From positions 1 through 64,000 of the forward strand of contig NZ_JAHKPK010000017.1 of the NCBI RefSeq assembly GCF_018860665.1: DNA of 64,000 nt, in the 5' to 3' direction. The stretch's first letter is position 1; every line of letters begins with the position of its first letter. The position numbers were made by a program, and so were the translations under genes. The notes beneath the pieces were generated by a model. That model saw nothing but the letters and a program-made list of their open reading frames with translations, did no database searches and was not told where the DNA came from. Source of the DNA: Pacificibacter marinus. GTDB taxonomy: Bacteria > Pseudomonadota > Alphaproteobacteria > Rhodobacterales > Rhodobacteraceae. Shown here one piece after another: positions 17,029 to 26,892 of the stretch.

Positions 17029-18621
17029 TTACGCTTTGAAGTGCAGCGGGCGCACGTGCTGGAACAATCCGCTGTCTTTGAGCGCTTTTACAGTTGTCGC
17101 TTTGATTGGCGTGTCCAAGAAAGTCACAGCAATCGCGTCGCCACCTGGGGCTGTGCGGCCCAAAGTAAAGTTGGCGATGTTTTCGTCGTGCTCGGCCAAG
17201 AGTGTACCGAGTTTACCAAGAATTCCAGGGACATCTTGGTTGGTTGTGTAAAGCATGTGTTCGCCAACTTCAGAGTCGATGGTGATGCCTTTGATCTGGA
17301 TGAAACGTGGCTTGCCGTCAGAGAACACAGTGCCCGCGATAGTGCGGTGTTTTTCGACAGTTTGGATGTCGAGTTTGATGTAGCCGTCAAACGACCCTGT
17401 CGCGTCTTGTGTTGTCTTTGAAATTTGGATGCCGCGCTCTTTGGCGATCACAGGGGCTGAGACCATATTCACGTCAGGGTTTGCCGCTTGCATGATGCCT
17501 GCGATAACCGCCGCTTCCAACGCTTTCAGGTTCATTTCCGCTGCAACGCCGTCGAATGTGACGTTGATTTCTTTGATCGCCTCGTCCGTCACTTGACCGA
17601 TGAAAGAGCCCAAATTTTCAGCCAAAGTGACCCAAGGGCCCATGATTTTGGCTTCTTCAGCTGACATAGATGGCATGTTCAAAGCGTTCTCAACAGCGCC
17701 GTCGAGCAAGTAGTTGGACATTTGTTCAGCCACTTGTAGCGCCACGTTTTCTTGTGCCTCAGAAGTCGACGCGCCCAAGTGTGGCGTGCAGACAACATTT
17801 GGCAGACCGAACAGAACGTTTTCTTTGGCAGGTTCAACTGCGAACACATCCAAAGCTGCACCAGCAACGTGGCCGGATTTTAACAACTCAGCTAGCGCGT
17901 TTTCATCGACCAGACCGCCACGCGCACAGTTGATGATACGTACGCCTTTTTTGGTTTTCGCCAAGTTTTCAGCAGACAAGATATTGCGTGTGCTGTCTGT
18001 AAGCGGCACGTGCAATGTGATGAAATCAGCGCGTGCAAGCAGGTCTTCCAGTTCAACTTTCTCGACGCCCATTTCAACAGCGCGTTCAGCGGACAAGAAG
18101 GGATCGTAAGCGATCACTTTCATTTTCAGGCCACGTGCGCGGTCGCAAACGATGCCGCCGATGTTGCCTGCGCCGATAACGCCGAGTGTTTTGTTGGTCA
18201 ACTCAACGCCCATGAATTTGGACTTTTCCCATTTTCCGGCGTGTGTAGATGCAGACGCTTCTGGGATTTGACGTGCAACAGCGAACATCATCGCGATGGC
18301 GTGCTCGGCTGTTGTGATCATGTTGCCGAATGGCGTGTTCATCACGATCACGCCTTTTTTGGAAGAAGCTTCTTTATCCACGTTGTCTGTGCCGATGCCT
18401 GCGCGGCCAACAACTTTAAGGTTGGTGGCGTGCTCCAAAAGGCTTGGGGTCACTTTGGTGGCTGAGCGGATCGCAAGGCCGTCGTATTTACCAATGACGG
18501 CAGCGAGGGCTTCTTTGTCTTTGCCGAGCGCGGGTTCGAAATCAACTTCGATGCCGCGGTCACGGAAAATCTGAACAGCGGTTTCAGACAAGCTATCGGA
18601 TACGAGTACTTTGGGTGCCAT
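17029..18621 (-). CDS. serA: D-3-phosphoglycerate dehydrogenase
   Basis: First committed step of serine synthesis: oxidises 3-phosphoglycerate to 3-phosphohydroxypyruvate with NAD+. At 530 aa it is the long form: substrate/nucleotide-binding core (GVIGAGNIGG near 150, Arg/Glu/His catalytic set including CTPHLGAST), an ASB insertion (about 320-450) and a C-terminal ACT domain (about 455-530) that usually gives serine feedback. GGAG lies eight bases before the ATG. It is downstream of serC on the same strand with a 105-bp spacer that carries a hairpin terminator, so the two may be only partly co-transcribed. Confidence 0.96.
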   Translation of the reverse strand: MAPKVLVSDSLSETAVQIFRDRGIEVDFEPALGKDKEALAAVIGKYDGLAIRSATKVTPSLLEHATNLKVVGRAGIGTDNVDKEASSKKGVIVMNTPFGNMITTAEHAIAMMFAVARQIPEASASTHAGKWEKSKFMGVELTNKTLGVIGAGNIGGIVCDRARGLKMKVIAYDPFLSAERAVEMGVEKVELEDLLARADFITLHVPLTDSTRNILSAENLAKTKKGVRIINCARGGLVDENALAELLKSGHVAGAALDVFAVEPAKENVLFGLPNVVCTPHLGASTSEAQENVALQVAEQMSNYLLDGAVENALNMPSMSAEEAKIMGPWVTLAENLGSFIGQVTDEAIKEINVTFDGVAAEMNLKALEAAVIAGIMQAANPDVNMVSAPVIAKERGIQISKTTQDATGSFDGYIKLDIQTVEKHRTIAGTVFSDGKPRFIQIKGITIDSEVGEHMLYTTNQDVPGILGKLGTLLAEHDENIANFTLGRTAPGGDAIAVTFLDTPIKATTVKALKDSGLFQHVRPLHFKA

Positions 18622-18659
18622 GATGTGAGGCTCCTACATTATATAAATTCTGATTTGGG

Positions 18660-18688
18660 AAAAGGCGACCAGGGCCATTGGCCGCCTT
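18660..18688 (-). terminator. hairpin with T-run between serC and serA
   Basis: On the minus strand AAGGCGGCC pairs with GGTCGCCTT (nine pairs, one G-T) and is followed by TTTT. It lies between the serC stop and the serA start, where it could act as a partial terminator or mRNA stabiliser that sets the serC:serA ratio. Confidence 0.65.
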
Positions 18689-18726
18689 AGAATTGTCCTG
18701 CAAGCTATGCGGTCAAACGCGATAGC

Positions 18727-19869
18727 TTATTGTGCAGCGATCTCAGCTTCGAAAGCCCACTCGAGCCAAGGTAAAAGCGCCTTGATGTCAGAGGTTTCAA
18801 CTGTGCCGCCACACCAGATACGCAGACCAGCTGGCGCGTCACGGTATGCACCAATGTCCAAAGCAACGCCTTCAGCTTCCAAGCGTTTCGCAACGGCTTT
18901 GGCAAAGGCTGCACCATCTTGAATACGTGCGTCTGTGAACTTGAGGCAAACAGAAGTTGTGGACGCCGTCGCAGGGTCGGATGCAAGGTTTGCAATCCAA
19001 GGTTTGGCTGCGCAGAAATCCCAAATCGCTGTCGCATTTGCCGTTGCGCGATCGATCATACCTTTGAGGCCACCGATGGATTTTGCCCAGTTCAAGGCAA
19101 CAAGATAGTCTTCAACGGCCAACATGGAAGGCGTGTTGATCGTCGCACCGGTAAAGATACCGTCGATCAATTTGCCACCTTTGGTCATGCGAAAGATTTT
19201 TGGCAGTGGCCAAGCTGGTGTGTAGCTTTCCAGACGCGCAACAGCACGTGGAGACAAAACGATCACACCGTGAGCAGCTTCGCCACCAAGTGCTTTTTGC
19301 CACGAGAATGTTGTGACGTCGAGTTTGTCCCAGTCTAGATCCATAGCGAAAACAGCAGATGTTGCATCACAGATTGTTAGACCTTCACGGTCAGCCGGGA
19401 TCGCGTCAGCATTTGGAAGGCGCACGCCGGATGTGGTGCCGTTCCAAGTGAAAACAACGTCTGTGTTGAAATCGATTTCAGTGAAATCAACGATCTCACC
19501 GTAGTCAGCGACTTTTTCGTCGGCGTCGATTTTCAACTGTTTGACAACATCGGAAACCCAGCCAGCGCCGAAGCTTTCCCATGCAACCATGGTGGCTTTG
19601 CGTTCGCCCAAAAGGGACCAAAGCGCCATTTCAACAGCGCCCGTGTCAGAGCCAGGAACGATGCCGATTTTGTAATCTGCGGGGATGCCCAAGACTTCAC
19701 GCGTAGTTTCGATCGCGTCTTTGAGTTTGGATTTGCCAACGGCAGCGCGGTGCGAGCGACCAAGGGGCGCATCAGCAAGCATGTCCAAAGAAAAATTGGG
19801 GATTTTGGCACAAGGGCCTGAAGAAAAACGCGGGTTAGCCGGCCGCGTGGCCGGAGCTTGAATAGCCAT
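18727..19869 (-). CDS. serC: phosphoserine aminotransferase
   Basis: PLP enzyme converting phosphohydroxypyruvate and glutamate to phosphoserine and 2-oxoglutarate. 380 aa from the ATG at 19869, preceded by GGAAGGA. The alphaproteobacterial type starts [15 protein letters not shown]. The PLP lysine is in [15 protein letters not shown]. An upstream in-frame ORF extends into the leader and is not translated as protein in related genomes as far as I know. First gene of the serC-serA unit, with a serC-type structured leader in front. SerB, the last pathway step, is encoded 0.8 kb away on the other strand. Confidence 0.95.
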   Translation of the reverse strand: MAIQAPATRPANPRFSSGPCAKIPNFSLDMLADAPLGRSHRAAVGKSKLKDAIETTREVLGIPADYKIGIVPGSDTGAVEMALWSLLGERKATMVAWESFGAGWVSDVVKQLKIDADEKVADYGEIVDFTEIDFNTDVVFTWNGTTSGVRLPNADAIPADREGLTICDATSAVFAMDLDWDKLDVTTFSWQKALGGEAAHGVIVLSPRAVARLESYTPAWPLPKIFRMTKGGKLIDGIFTGATINTPSMLAVEDYLVALNWAKSIGGLKGMIDRATANATAIWDFCAAKPWIANLASDPATASTTSVCLKFTDARIQDGAAFAKAVAKRLEAEGVALDIGAYRDAPAGLRIWCGGTVETSDIKALLPWLEWAFEAEIAAQ

Positions 19870-19955
19870 TGCTGGTATCCTTCCAGATATAAGCCTCTCG
19901 TTGGGGAGAGGTGTCCCGCAGACGCGTTTAATCCTGATTCTTGTTTCATGCAACG
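19870..19955 (-). ncRNA. candidate serC leader RNA motif
   Basis: On the minus strand the leader just before serC can form CCTCTC/GAGAGG (plus coordinates 19894-19911, 6-nt loop) preceded by a small CGC-GTCT-GCG hairpin (19917-19926). Both lie directly upstream of the ribosome site. Alphaproteobacteria are known to carry a conserved serC RNA motif in this position in front of serC-serA operons. Position, operon and the two-hairpin form agree, but I could not compare against the covariance model. Confidence 0.6.
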
Positions 19956-20019
19956 AAATTATGCGCCTCTACGCGTTTTCGTCCACAGGTGGTTAAACGT
20001 TCGCTAACAGGGGCGATGC

Positions 20020-20538
20020 TTATGGCTCTTTCAATGACTGAGCATATACAGTTTTCAGACCATCCACGCCTTGTGATGTCGCGGGGCCAGAGGTTTTCCA
20101 TATGACTTCGCCAGTGGGTCGCACCAAAAGCACGCGAATGTCATCGCGCCCGTCAAAGCCCAAAGGTGTGTTCACTTTGCTTGCATTTTCATAAAGCGTG
20201 ATCGTGCGGGCACGAAGCGATGTGTCGACGATGCCAGAACGCATACCATTATCGACAACAGGGCTGATCAGGCGCGTTAACGAGCCAACGACAGGCAGTT
20301 CTACAAATTCAGGGCCTATATCTGGATCAAGGTTCAACGCGTTGACCCAGCTGTCCACATCAGGTTGTTGGCCGCGTTTATAGGCGATGAACACAATCGT
20401 CGGATTGCCCGGAAAGTCAGCGGGCAGACTGTGGGTTTTGCCGTTGAGATCTTCGGAGACAAAAGACGGGAAACTCTGCGCGAAAGCAGATGTGCTCATC
20501 AATGCTAGGCTGAGGTATAGGGTGGTTAAAAAGCGCAT
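20020..20538 (-). CDS. secreted thioredoxin-fold-like protein without CxxC
   Basis: 172 aa from the ATG at 20538, with AAGGAA before it. A signal peptide (LYLSLALMSTSAFA) is followed by a domain reading FPSFVSEDLNGKTHSLP then PTIVFIAYKRGQQPDVDSW, and ending in a segment with DDIRVLLVRPTGEVIWKTSG. This is a thioredoxin-like/ATP10-like outline, but no CxxC or other redox cysteine is present, so redox activity is unlikely. Probably periplasmic. The function is unknown. It lies divergent from serB and upstream of serC on the same strand as serC. Confidence 0.6.
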   Translation of the reverse strand: MRFLTTLYLSLALMSTSAFAQSFPSFVSEDLNGKTHSLPADFPGNPTIVFIAYKRGQQPDVDSWVNALNLDPDIGPEFVELPVVGSLTRLISPVVDNGMRSGIVDTSLRARTITLYENASKVNTPLGFDGRDDIRVLLVRPTGEVIWKTSGPATSQGVDGLKTVYAQSLKEP

Positions 20539-20655
20539 GATAAATTCCTTTTTCTTACGCTTAATACGTCTGGCGTGTCGATATGGATCACAGTCTTGGC
20601 AGAAGGCGTCAGTCATGCGATAGGGAGGCACACGCAAAACACTCGGATCATTCTC

Positions 20656-21528
20656 ATGTATATCGTCACGCTCCTGACCTCTCCTGCCAAACCGTCTTTG
20701 TCTCGTGAAGCTGTTGAAGCCTTGCGCAATGCATGGGGTGGCGGCGATGCGCAGTGGTTGGCTGTTGGCGAGGCGGCTGAATTTGTCATCGGGGAAATGC
20801 CAAGCAATCTTTGGGACGTATGGCAAGCCATGCAAGCCGAGGGCGTTGATCTGATCGTTCTGCCCATGGAGGGTCGCAAAAAGAAAATGCTGCTGGCCGA
20901 TATGGACAGCACGATGATTCAACAAGAATGTATTGACGAGCTGGCCGCAGAAGCTGGCGTCGGGCCGCGCGTGGCGGAAATCACTGCCAAAGCGATGAAC
21001 GGCGAGTTGGATTTTGAAGGTGCCATCGACGAACGCGTTGGCTTGCTCAAAGATCTGCCGGAAAGCATCATCGACCATGTGCTGAAAACGCGTATTGAAT
21101 TCATGCCCGGCGGCAAGGCTTTGGTGCAAACAATGAAGGCCAACGGGGGCTACGCTGCTTTGGTCTCTGGCGGGTTCACGGCGTTCACTGCGAAAGTGGC
21201 ATCAGAGCTGGGGTTTGACGAGAACCGCGCCAATAGGCTTGAGGTTGCGGATGGCAAGCTCACAGGCAAAGTGGTCCGTCCTATTCTGGGCCGCGAAGCC
21301 AAGTTAGAAGCCCTCGATGAAATTACAGCGCGTTTGGGTATCACACGCAAAGACGTTTTGGCCGTGGGCGATGGCATGAACGATTTGTTGATGCTTAAAA
21401 ATGCGGGCACAGGCGTGGCGCTTCACGGCAAACCGGCGCTGCAAGAGCAATGCGATGTGCGTATCAACCACGGTGATTTGACAGCGCTCTTGTACGTGCA
21501 AGGCTATTCCAAAGCAGAATTCGTCTGA
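20656..21528 (+). CDS. serB: phosphoserine phosphatase
   Basis: HAD-superfamily enzyme hydrolysing phosphoserine to serine, the last step of the SerA-SerC-SerB pathway. 290 aa from the ATG at 20656. HAD motif I is LLADMDSTM, with the nucleophile Asp first in DMD. Motif II is VSGGFT and motif III/IV is AVGDGMNDLLML. A reading from an earlier in-frame Met would extend into the divergent promoter region. Its TGA overlaps the ATG of the TSUP gene (TGATG), so the two are translationally coupled. Cytoplasmic. Confidence 0.95.
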   Translation: MYIVTLLTSPAKPSLSREAVEALRNAWGGGDAQWLAVGEAAEFVIGEMPSNLWDVWQAMQAEGVDLIVLPMEGRKKKMLLADMDSTMIQQECIDELAAEAGVGPRVAEITAKAMNGELDFEGAIDERVGLLKDLPESIIDHVLKTRIEFMPGGKALVQTMKANGGYAALVSGGFTAFTAKVASELGFDENRANRLEVADGKLTGKVVRPILGREAKLEALDEITARLGITRKDVLAVGDGMNDLLMLKNAGTGVALHGKPALQEQCDVRINHGDLTALLYVQGYSKAEFV

Positions 21529-22286
21529 TGTTTGAAGTTACGCTCGACTTGGTGATGATCCTTGTCGCGGCGGCTTTTGTGGCGGGCTTTGTCGATTCGA
21601 TCGCTGGCGGTGGTGGGTTGATCACGCTGCCTGTGCTGCTGTTGTGCGGCGTCTCCCCGATCACTGCGCTGGCTACCAATAAGGTTCAAGGTTTGTTTGG
21701 CGCTGGCATGGCGGCGCTGACCTATGCGCGCGCTGGGCAAGTGGATTTGCGCAAACAGATGCGGCTCGCCTTGTTGTCTGGGGGCAGCGCTCTGATCGGG
21801 GCTGTTTTGGCCAGCAGTTTGCCCACAGATGTGATCCGGCTGGGGTTGCCATTCTTGCTGATTGCAGTCGCGCTTTTCTTTGCATTTAAGCCCGGTTTGG
21901 ATGATGTGGACAAAAAGCAACGTATCTCGCCTGTCGTATTTGCCGCAGGATTCGTCCCTTTTATCGGTTTTTACGATGGTATTCTTGGGCCTGGCACAGG
22001 CGCGTTTTTCATGATCGGTTTCGTCAGTCTTGCGGGGTATGGCGTCTTGCGCGCCACGGCGCACACCAAACTGTTGAATTTCGCTTCTAATGTGGGCGGG
22101 TTGATTGGCTTTGCAATTGTTGCCAAACCTTTGTGGATACTGGGTCTCGTTATGGGAGCGGCGCAGATTGCGGGCGCTTATTTGGGGTCCACTTTGGCGA
22201 CACGCATCGGGGCGCGCTTGATTAAGCCTGTGTTGGTTTTGGCCTCGACGGCATTGGCTTTACGGTTGATGTGGGACTGGTTCTAG
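21528..22286 (+). CDS. TSUP family transporter (TauE/SafE-like)
   Basis: 252 aa with about eight membrane helices in two repeated halves. The family signatures are FVDSIAGGGGLITLP near the N-terminus and GFYDGILGPGTGAFF in the second half. TSUP proteins export sulfite or sulfonate-derived anions, and the substrate here is unknown. It is translationally coupled to serB by a one-base overlap, a common arrangement in alphaproteobacteria without a clear functional explanation. Inner membrane. Confidence 0.88.
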   Translation: MFEVTLDLVMILVAAAFVAGFVDSIAGGGGLITLPVLLLCGVSPITALATNKVQGLFGAGMAALTYARAGQVDLRKQMRLALLSGGSALIGAVLASSLPTDVIRLGLPFLLIAVALFFAFKPGLDDVDKKQRISPVVFAAGFVPFIGFYDGILGPGTGAFFMIGFVSLAGYGVLRATAHTKLLNFASNVGGLIGFAIVAKPLWILGLVMGAAQIAGAYLGSTLATRIGARLIKPVLVLASTALALRLMWDWF

Positions 22287-22461
22287 GTCGACCAATCACG
22301 TTTCAGCGAATTTCTGCCAAGGGGTCTTTCACAAATCGGCAAGAGTGCGTTACTGTAAGCATAGAAGTTGAAAACAGGCCCAAGTCGCCTTTAAGCCATA
22401 CAGATAGATGGCACGGGTGACTGGTATACAGGCCGCGCAAGACAGAGGCAGCGAGAATTCA

Positions 22462-22992
22462 ATGAGCTTTTCAATCCATAGATTAATTTTGGGCGCAGTT
22501 TTGACTGTGGCCGCTCTTGGCGCGCAGGCCCAAGAAAGCACAAACACCGTCGGCAACAACACCGATTGGTACATCTTCGAGGAAACCACGCCGTCCAAGC
22601 AATGCTGGGCCGTGTCCAAACCCAAAGAGACCGTGAACACCGACAGCGCTGGGCGGATCAAATCCGTAACGCGGTCTGAGATTTTGCTGTTCGTGTCCTA
22701 CGCTTTGACCAATGGCGTCAAAGGCCAGGTGTCCTTTATGGGCGGCTATCCTTTTGCCTCCGGGTCTGAAGTCACCATGGAAATTGGCGGCTCTGAGTTC
22801 TCATTGTTCGTTGATGGAGAAACAGCTTGGGCTGCGACGGCAGAAGACGACGCACGCATTGTGGCGGCGATGAAACGTGGGGCCACTGCGGTGCTCACTG
22901 GTCGGTCCGCACGCGGAACCATTACAAAAGATACGTTTTCCTTGCTCGGCTTCACCGCATCTGTCGAAGAAGCAAACAAACGTTGTAGCTAA
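22462..22992 (+). CDS. invasion-associated locus B (IalB) family protein
   Basis: 176 aa from the ATG at 22462. A signal peptide (LILGAVLTVAALGAQAQ) is followed by TDWYIFEETTPSKQCWAVS, the IalB N-terminal pattern in which a Trp block precedes the first conserved Cys; a second Cys is in the C-terminal KRCS. Periplasmic or outer-surface location is expected. IalB proteins are known from Bartonella invasion, but in marine bacteria the role is unknown. It stands alone, with its own terminator at 23020. An upstream GTG/ATG reading adds residues without a signal-peptide character. Confidence 0.82.
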   Translation: MSFSIHRLILGAVLTVAALGAQAQESTNTVGNNTDWYIFEETTPSKQCWAVSKPKETVNTDSAGRIKSVTRSEILLFVSYALTNGVKGQVSFMGGYPFASGSEVTMEIGGSEFSLFVDGETAWAATAEDDARIVAAMKRGATAVLTGRSARGTITKDTFSLLGFTASVEEANKRCS

Positions 22993-23019
22993 AACCAGTG
23001 TCAAAACCTCAACTTTCAA

Positions 23020-23043
23020 AGGCTCCCAAACGGGGGCCTTTTT
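23020..23043 (+). terminator. intrinsic terminator after the IalB gene
   Basis: AGGCTCCC (23020-23027) pairs with GGGGGCCT (23032-23039) around AAAC, followed by TTTT. It lies 28 bp after the stop at 22992. Confidence 0.9.
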
Positions 23044-23111
23044 CATTTGTCTTTCATGATGGCCAAGAATCTTGTAGATGAGCGGCTTCATAAGATGAAA
23101 AGAGACCTGCC

Positions 23112-24290
23112 ATGCCACCTATCGCACCGATCACTCAGGACGTTCTGACCATTCCGCGCAAAGACCCTGTGGGCGATAAGATCAACTTGGTTGGTCTGAC
23201 ACGCGAAAAACTGCGCGATGTGTTGATCGAACATGGCACCCCAGAAAAGCAGGCCAAGATGCGTGTCGGGCAAATCTGGCAATGGATTTACGGTTGGGGC
23301 GTGCGCGATTTCGACGATATGACCAATCTATCAAAATCCCTGCGCGAAGATTTGAAAGCCGCGTTTGTGGTTGCCGTGCCTGAAGTCGTCACGAAACAGG
23401 TGTCCGAGGATGGCACGCGCAAATATCTTGTAAAGATCGCTGGAGGACATGAGGTCGAAGTTGTCTACATCCCCGAGACAGATCGCGGTACGCTCTGTGT
23501 CTCCTCTCAAGTCGGCTGCACGTTGACATGTTCTTTCTGCCACACTGGCACGCAAAAGCTGGTGCGTAACCTTAGCGCTGGTGAAATCATCGGCCAAGTG
23601 ATGGTGGCGCGTGATGATTTGGGGGAATGGCCAGAACAAGGTGCCAAGAACACCGAAACACGGCTGTTGTCGAACATCGTTTTGATGGGCATGGGCGAGC
23701 CTTTGTACAATTTTGAAAACGTGCGCGATGCGATGAATATCGCGATGGACCCTGAGGGCATTCAACTGTCCCGTCGTCGTATCACCCTGTCGACCTCTGG
23801 CGTTGTGCCAGAAATTGCGCGCACTGCCGAAGAGATCGGTTGCCAATTGGCGGTGTCATTCCACGCCACCACGGACGAGGTGCGCAATCAATTGGTGCCG
23901 ATCAACAAACGCTGGAACATCGAAACTTTGATCGAAGCTCTGCGCGCCTATCCGCGTGTGTCCAATTCCGAGCGGATCACCTTTGAATATGTGATGCTGA
24001 ACGGCGTGAACGACAGCGACGAAGATGCCTATCGGTTGCTTGAACTCATCAAAGGTATCCCTGCCAAGATCAATTTGATCCCGTTTAATGAATGGCCCGG
24101 TGCGCCTTATAAGCGCTCGTCCAACAACCGTATTCGCGCCTTTTCTGATATCATTCATGACGGTGGATATGCGTCTCCTGTGCGTAAACCGCGTGGCGAA
24201 GATATTATGGCGGCCTGCGGTCAGTTAAAATCAGAGACCGAGCGGGCGCGAAAATCGCGCAAACAGATTGAATCTGAAGCGGGCCTGTAG
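23112..24290 (+). CDS. rlmN: 23S rRNA (adenine2503-C2)/tRNA A37 methyltransferase RlmN
   Basis: Radical SAM enzyme methylating C2 of A2503 in 23S rRNA and A37 of some tRNAs. 392 aa. The radical-SAM cluster motif is CTLTCSFC (C-x3-C-x2-C form), the first of the two active-site cysteines lies in the C-terminal MAACGQL, and the N-terminal domain carries [13 protein letters not shown]. It also has an N-terminal extension before the catalytic core, as is usual in alphaproteobacteria. Cytoplasmic, ribosome maturation. Confidence 0.95.
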   Translation: MPPIAPITQDVLTIPRKDPVGDKINLVGLTREKLRDVLIEHGTPEKQAKMRVGQIWQWIYGWGVRDFDDMTNLSKSLREDLKAAFVVAVPEVVTKQVSEDGTRKYLVKIAGGHEVEVVYIPETDRGTLCVSSQVGCTLTCSFCHTGTQKLVRNLSAGEIIGQVMVARDDLGEWPEQGAKNTETRLLSNIVLMGMGEPLYNFENVRDAMNIAMDPEGIQLSRRRITLSTSGVVPEIARTAEEIGCQLAVSFHATTDEVRNQLVPINKRWNIETLIEALRAYPRVSNSERITFEYVMLNGVNDSDEDAYRLLELIKGIPAKINLIPFNEWPGAPYKRSSNNRIRAFSDIIHDGGYASPVRKPRGEDIMAACGQLKSETERARKSRKQIESEAGL

Positions 24291-24332
24291 GACGCTAACC
24301 TCAAATTAACCATACCTGCGCCAACCTTGGGC

Positions 24333-24764
24333 ATGGATTGGATACAGATCAGATTCGATGAGGACCTTGCCCGCTCAGTCGAGCGTGCTGCCTCTCGTGT
24401 GGATATGCCTGTGGGCAGCTACATTCGCGATGTTTTGGCTAAGGCGAGCCAGCCTTGCCATCCACAACTTGCGTATGCAGGGCCACGTAAACCACTCGGA
24501 TTGCGGGCTTACCTGGCGCATGACTTTGCATACGCCCAAGATTGGGAAGATTTGCAAGAAGGCCTGCGGGCCAAAGGTTATGAGCTGGCAGAACGCGGCG
24601 GTGGCCTTGTGTTGCGCACCGTTGAAGGCGAACGCCTGTGCAAGGCCTCGGATATCGGTCAGCCATATTCAGCTTTGATGAAGCGGTTCGGCGCGCCCTT
24701 TCCCAATCATGCGCATCAGCACTTAGAAAAACGGCATCTTGGTCAAATGACACTGGGATTTTAA
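24333..24764 (+). CDS. hypothetical protein with ribbon-helix-helix-like N-terminus
   Basis: 143 aa from the ATG at 24333 (a TTG six bases upstream is less likely). Residues 1-40 read WIQIRFDEDLARSVERAA then VGSYIRDVLAKAS, an alternating strand then two helices, as in Arc/CopG-type ribbon-helix-helix DNA-binding proteins. The remaining part (AERGGGLVLRTVEGERL, SALMKRFGAPFPNHAH) resembles the C-terminal region found in some relaxase/mobilisation-related proteins, but I would not call it one. A CtrA-like CTAA-N7-TTAACC sits 22 bp upstream. Function unknown, possibly a DNA-binding regulator. Confidence 0.6.
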   Translation: MDWIQIRFDEDLARSVERAASRVDMPVGSYIRDVLAKASQPCHPQLAYAGPRKPLGLRAYLAHDFAYAQDWEDLQEGLRAKGYELAERGGGLVLRTVEGERLCKASDIGQPYSALMKRFGAPFPNHAHQHLEKRHLGQMTLGF

Positions 24765-24775
24765 CCAATACTTTA

Positions 24776-24997
24776 ATGGATAGTGCGAAACGTATGCCTA
24801 TGGAAAAAATGACACTTCTTCTTCCCGAAAACACAGCAGAAATGCTACATCTTTTGTCACGTGAGACAGGTCAAAATATTGGTGATCTGGTACAGGAAAT
24901 GGCCTTGGCTCGTTACATGAGGCTGGCGTTGAGTGGATCGGATGCCGCCGTGTCCAGCCCTTCGGAACCTGTTTTGGCTGAAACCATACATCGCTAA
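24776..24997 (+). CDS. small ribbon-helix-helix-like hypothetical protein
   Basis: 73 aa. The segment KMTLLLPENTAEMLHLL then GQNIGDLVQEMALARYM has the strand-helix-helix pattern of small CopG/Arc-type proteins. It begins 11 bp after the preceding gene and on the same strand, so the two small proteins probably form an operon. ATGs at 24776 and 24794 are both possible; neither has a strong Shine-Dalgarno. No toxin partner is visible. Function unknown. Confidence 0.55.
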   Translation: MDSAKRMPMEKMTLLLPENTAEMLHLLSRETGQNIGDLVQEMALARYMRLALSGSDAAVSSPSEPVLAETIHR

Positions 24998-25046
24998 CAG
25001 TTGATACATTTAGGCGCCCGCATCAAGCGAGCGCCCTAGATGAAAA

Positions 25047-25913
25047 TCAATCGCGATCAGGCAGTGATACACGCGTCTCATTGGCACCTTGCCAATCATC
25101 GATGGCCTGTACAGCCTCTTCGGCCGTTTCGACAAAACGAAACAGGTCAAGGTCTTGGGCAGAAATGGTGCCAGCATCGGCCAGAGCTTCCCAATTGATG
25201 ATCTTTTCCCAAAACGTTTTGCCAAACAGCAAAAACGGCACACGTTGCATGCGGCCGGTTTGAATCAATGTGAGCGCCTCGAACATTTCATCCAATGTCC
25301 CAAAACCGCCGGGAAATACGGTGATCGCTTTGGCACGCATCAAAAAATGCATTTTCCGAATCGCGAAGTAATGAAAATTGAAACATAGATCAGGCGTCAC
25401 GTAAGCGTTCGGCGCTTGCTCGTGCGGCAATACGATATTCAAACCAATGGACACGCCGCCAGCATCTTGTGCGCCGCGGTTGCCTGCTTCCATTACGCCT
25501 GGGCCACCTCCAGTGACGATCACATCTTCACGGTGGCCGTTCTTTTTGGAGCGTTCCGTCATGATGCGCGCAAATGCGCGCGCCTCGTCATAGTATTTTG
25601 ACAGATCAGAAAGCGTTTTTGTACGTGCTTTGTCTTTCTTTGACGGCTCAGGAATGCGTGCGCCGCCGAACAAAACGATCGTACTTTCAACGCCGTACTC
25701 TGCCATCATCATCTCGGCTTTGAGCAGTTCAAGTTGCAATCGAACGGGGCGTAGCTCGTCGCGGCACATAAAATCTTGATCAGAAAATGCCAAAGCATAG
25801 GCAGGTGCGCGTGTTTGTGGCGTGTCTGGAATGTCTTTCGTGGTTGCAATATCTTGGTGACTGTCGCGTAAAGGGTGGCGGCGTGTATGTGTCGTGTCGC
25901 TTTTATCGGACAT
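25047..25913 (-). CDS. LOG family protein (cytokinin riboside-5'-phosphate phosphoribohydrolase-like)
   Basis: 288 aa from the ATG at 25913, preceded by GAGGAATTC. Rossmann-like nucleotide-binding core with the two LOG signatures [14 protein letters not shown] and [14 protein letters not shown]. Members hydrolyse nucleoside monophosphates to base plus ribose 5-phosphate, although annotation as lysine decarboxylase is common and misleading. The N-terminal 50 residues (His/Arg-rich, DTTHTRRHP) are low complexity. It is divergent from dapD with a 133-bp shared promoter region; no functional link is known to me. Confidence 0.87.
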   Translation of the reverse strand: MSDKSDTTHTRRHPLRDSHQDIATTKDIPDTPQTRAPAYALAFSDQDFMCRDELRPVRLQLELLKAEMMMAEYGVESTIVLFGGARIPEPSKKDKARTKTLSDLSKYYDEARAFARIMTERSKKNGHREDVIVTGGGPGVMEAGNRGAQDAGGVSIGLNIVLPHEQAPNAYVTPDLCFNFHYFAIRKMHFLMRAKAITVFPGGFGTLDEMFEALTLIQTGRMQRVPFLLFGKTFWEKIINWEALADAGTISAQDLDLFRFVETAEEAVQAIDDWQGANETRVSLPDRD

Positions 25914-26046
25914 CTCGAATTCCTCAATTGGGGCGTCAAATTTTCTCGTGCGGCGCGGTCTACAATTCAGCTGTGCGTTGCGCGCGGACCTCCAAGCGAC
26001 TATAGCCACTTGCAACAGATGTTCCATGACCACTTGGGAGACAAAT

Positions 26047-26874
26047 ATGTCCAACGCTCAACTTGAATCCGCCATTGAATCCGCATGGGAGGCTCGCGAC
26101 ACAATCACCGCAGCCACCACAGGCGAAACACGCGATGCTATTGAAGATACACTTGCAGCCCTCGACAGCGGTAAATTGCGTGTTGCAGAAAAAATGGAAA
26201 ACGGCGATTGGCACGTCAATCAATGGGCAAAGAAAGCTGTTTTGTTGGGCTTTCGTATCAAAGACATGGAGCTGCATGATGGCGGACCGCAAGGGTCTGG
26301 CTGGTGGGATAAAGTCGACAGCAAATTCAAAGGTTGGGGCGCAGCTGAATGGAAAGAGGCCGGTTTTCGCGCTGTTCCAAACTGTGTTGTGCGCAAATCT
26401 GCTTATATCGCACCCGGTGCGGTATTGATGCCGTCTTTTGTGAATCTTGGCGCTTATGTTGATGAAGGCACTATGGTTGATGCTTGGGCCACTGTTGGGT
26501 CCTGTGCGCAAATCGGTAAAAACGTTCACCTGTCCGGCGGTGTTGGCATCGGTGGTGTGCTTGAGCCAATGCAAGCTGGTCCGACCATCATCGAAGACAA
26601 TTGCTTTATCGGCGCGCGTTCTGAAGTCGTTGAGGGTTGTATCGTTCGCGAGGGTTCCGTTTTGGGCATGGGTGTCTTTATCGGCCAGTCCACCAAAATC
26701 GTTGACCGCGACACTGGCGAAGTTACCTACGGCGAAGTGCCGCCATACTCAGTTGTCGTCGCAGGCTCCATGCCATCCAAAAACGGCGTGAACCTGTACT
26801 GTGCTGTGATCGTGAAACGCGTTGATGCGAAAACACGATCCAAAACAGGTATCAACGATCTGTTGCGCGACTAA
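26047..26874 (+). CDS. dapD: 2,3,4,5-tetrahydropyridine-2,6-dicarboxylate N-succinyltransferase
   Basis: Transfers succinyl from succinyl-CoA to tetrahydrodipicolinate in the succinylase route to meso-DAP and lysine. 275 aa, the standard length. The left-handed beta-helix hexapeptide repeats span about 100-230 ([37 protein letters not shown]). The ATG at 26047 has GGAG upstream, while the longer reading covers the divergent promoter. DapE, which removes the succinyl group two steps later, is encoded 3 kb downstream. It is followed by its own hairpin terminator. Confidence 0.96.
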   Translation: MSNAQLESAIESAWEARDTITAATTGETRDAIEDTLAALDSGKLRVAEKMENGDWHVNQWAKKAVLLGFRIKDMELHDGGPQGSGWWDKVDSKFKGWGAAEWKEAGFRAVPNCVVRKSAYIAPGAVLMPSFVNLGAYVDEGTMVDAWATVGSCAQIGKNVHLSGGVGIGGVLEPMQAGPTIIEDNCFIGARSEVVEGCIVREGSVLGMGVFIGQSTKIVDRDTGEVTYGEVPPYSVVVAGSMPSKNGVNLYCAVIVKRVDAKTRSKTGINDLLRD

Positions 26875-26892
26875 AACCCAATATTCAAAATG

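Noticed and set aside
20539-21129. Long N-terminal extension of the 20020 minus-strand gene
   Set aside because: It runs antisense through serB; the real start with signal peptide and ribosome site is at 20538.
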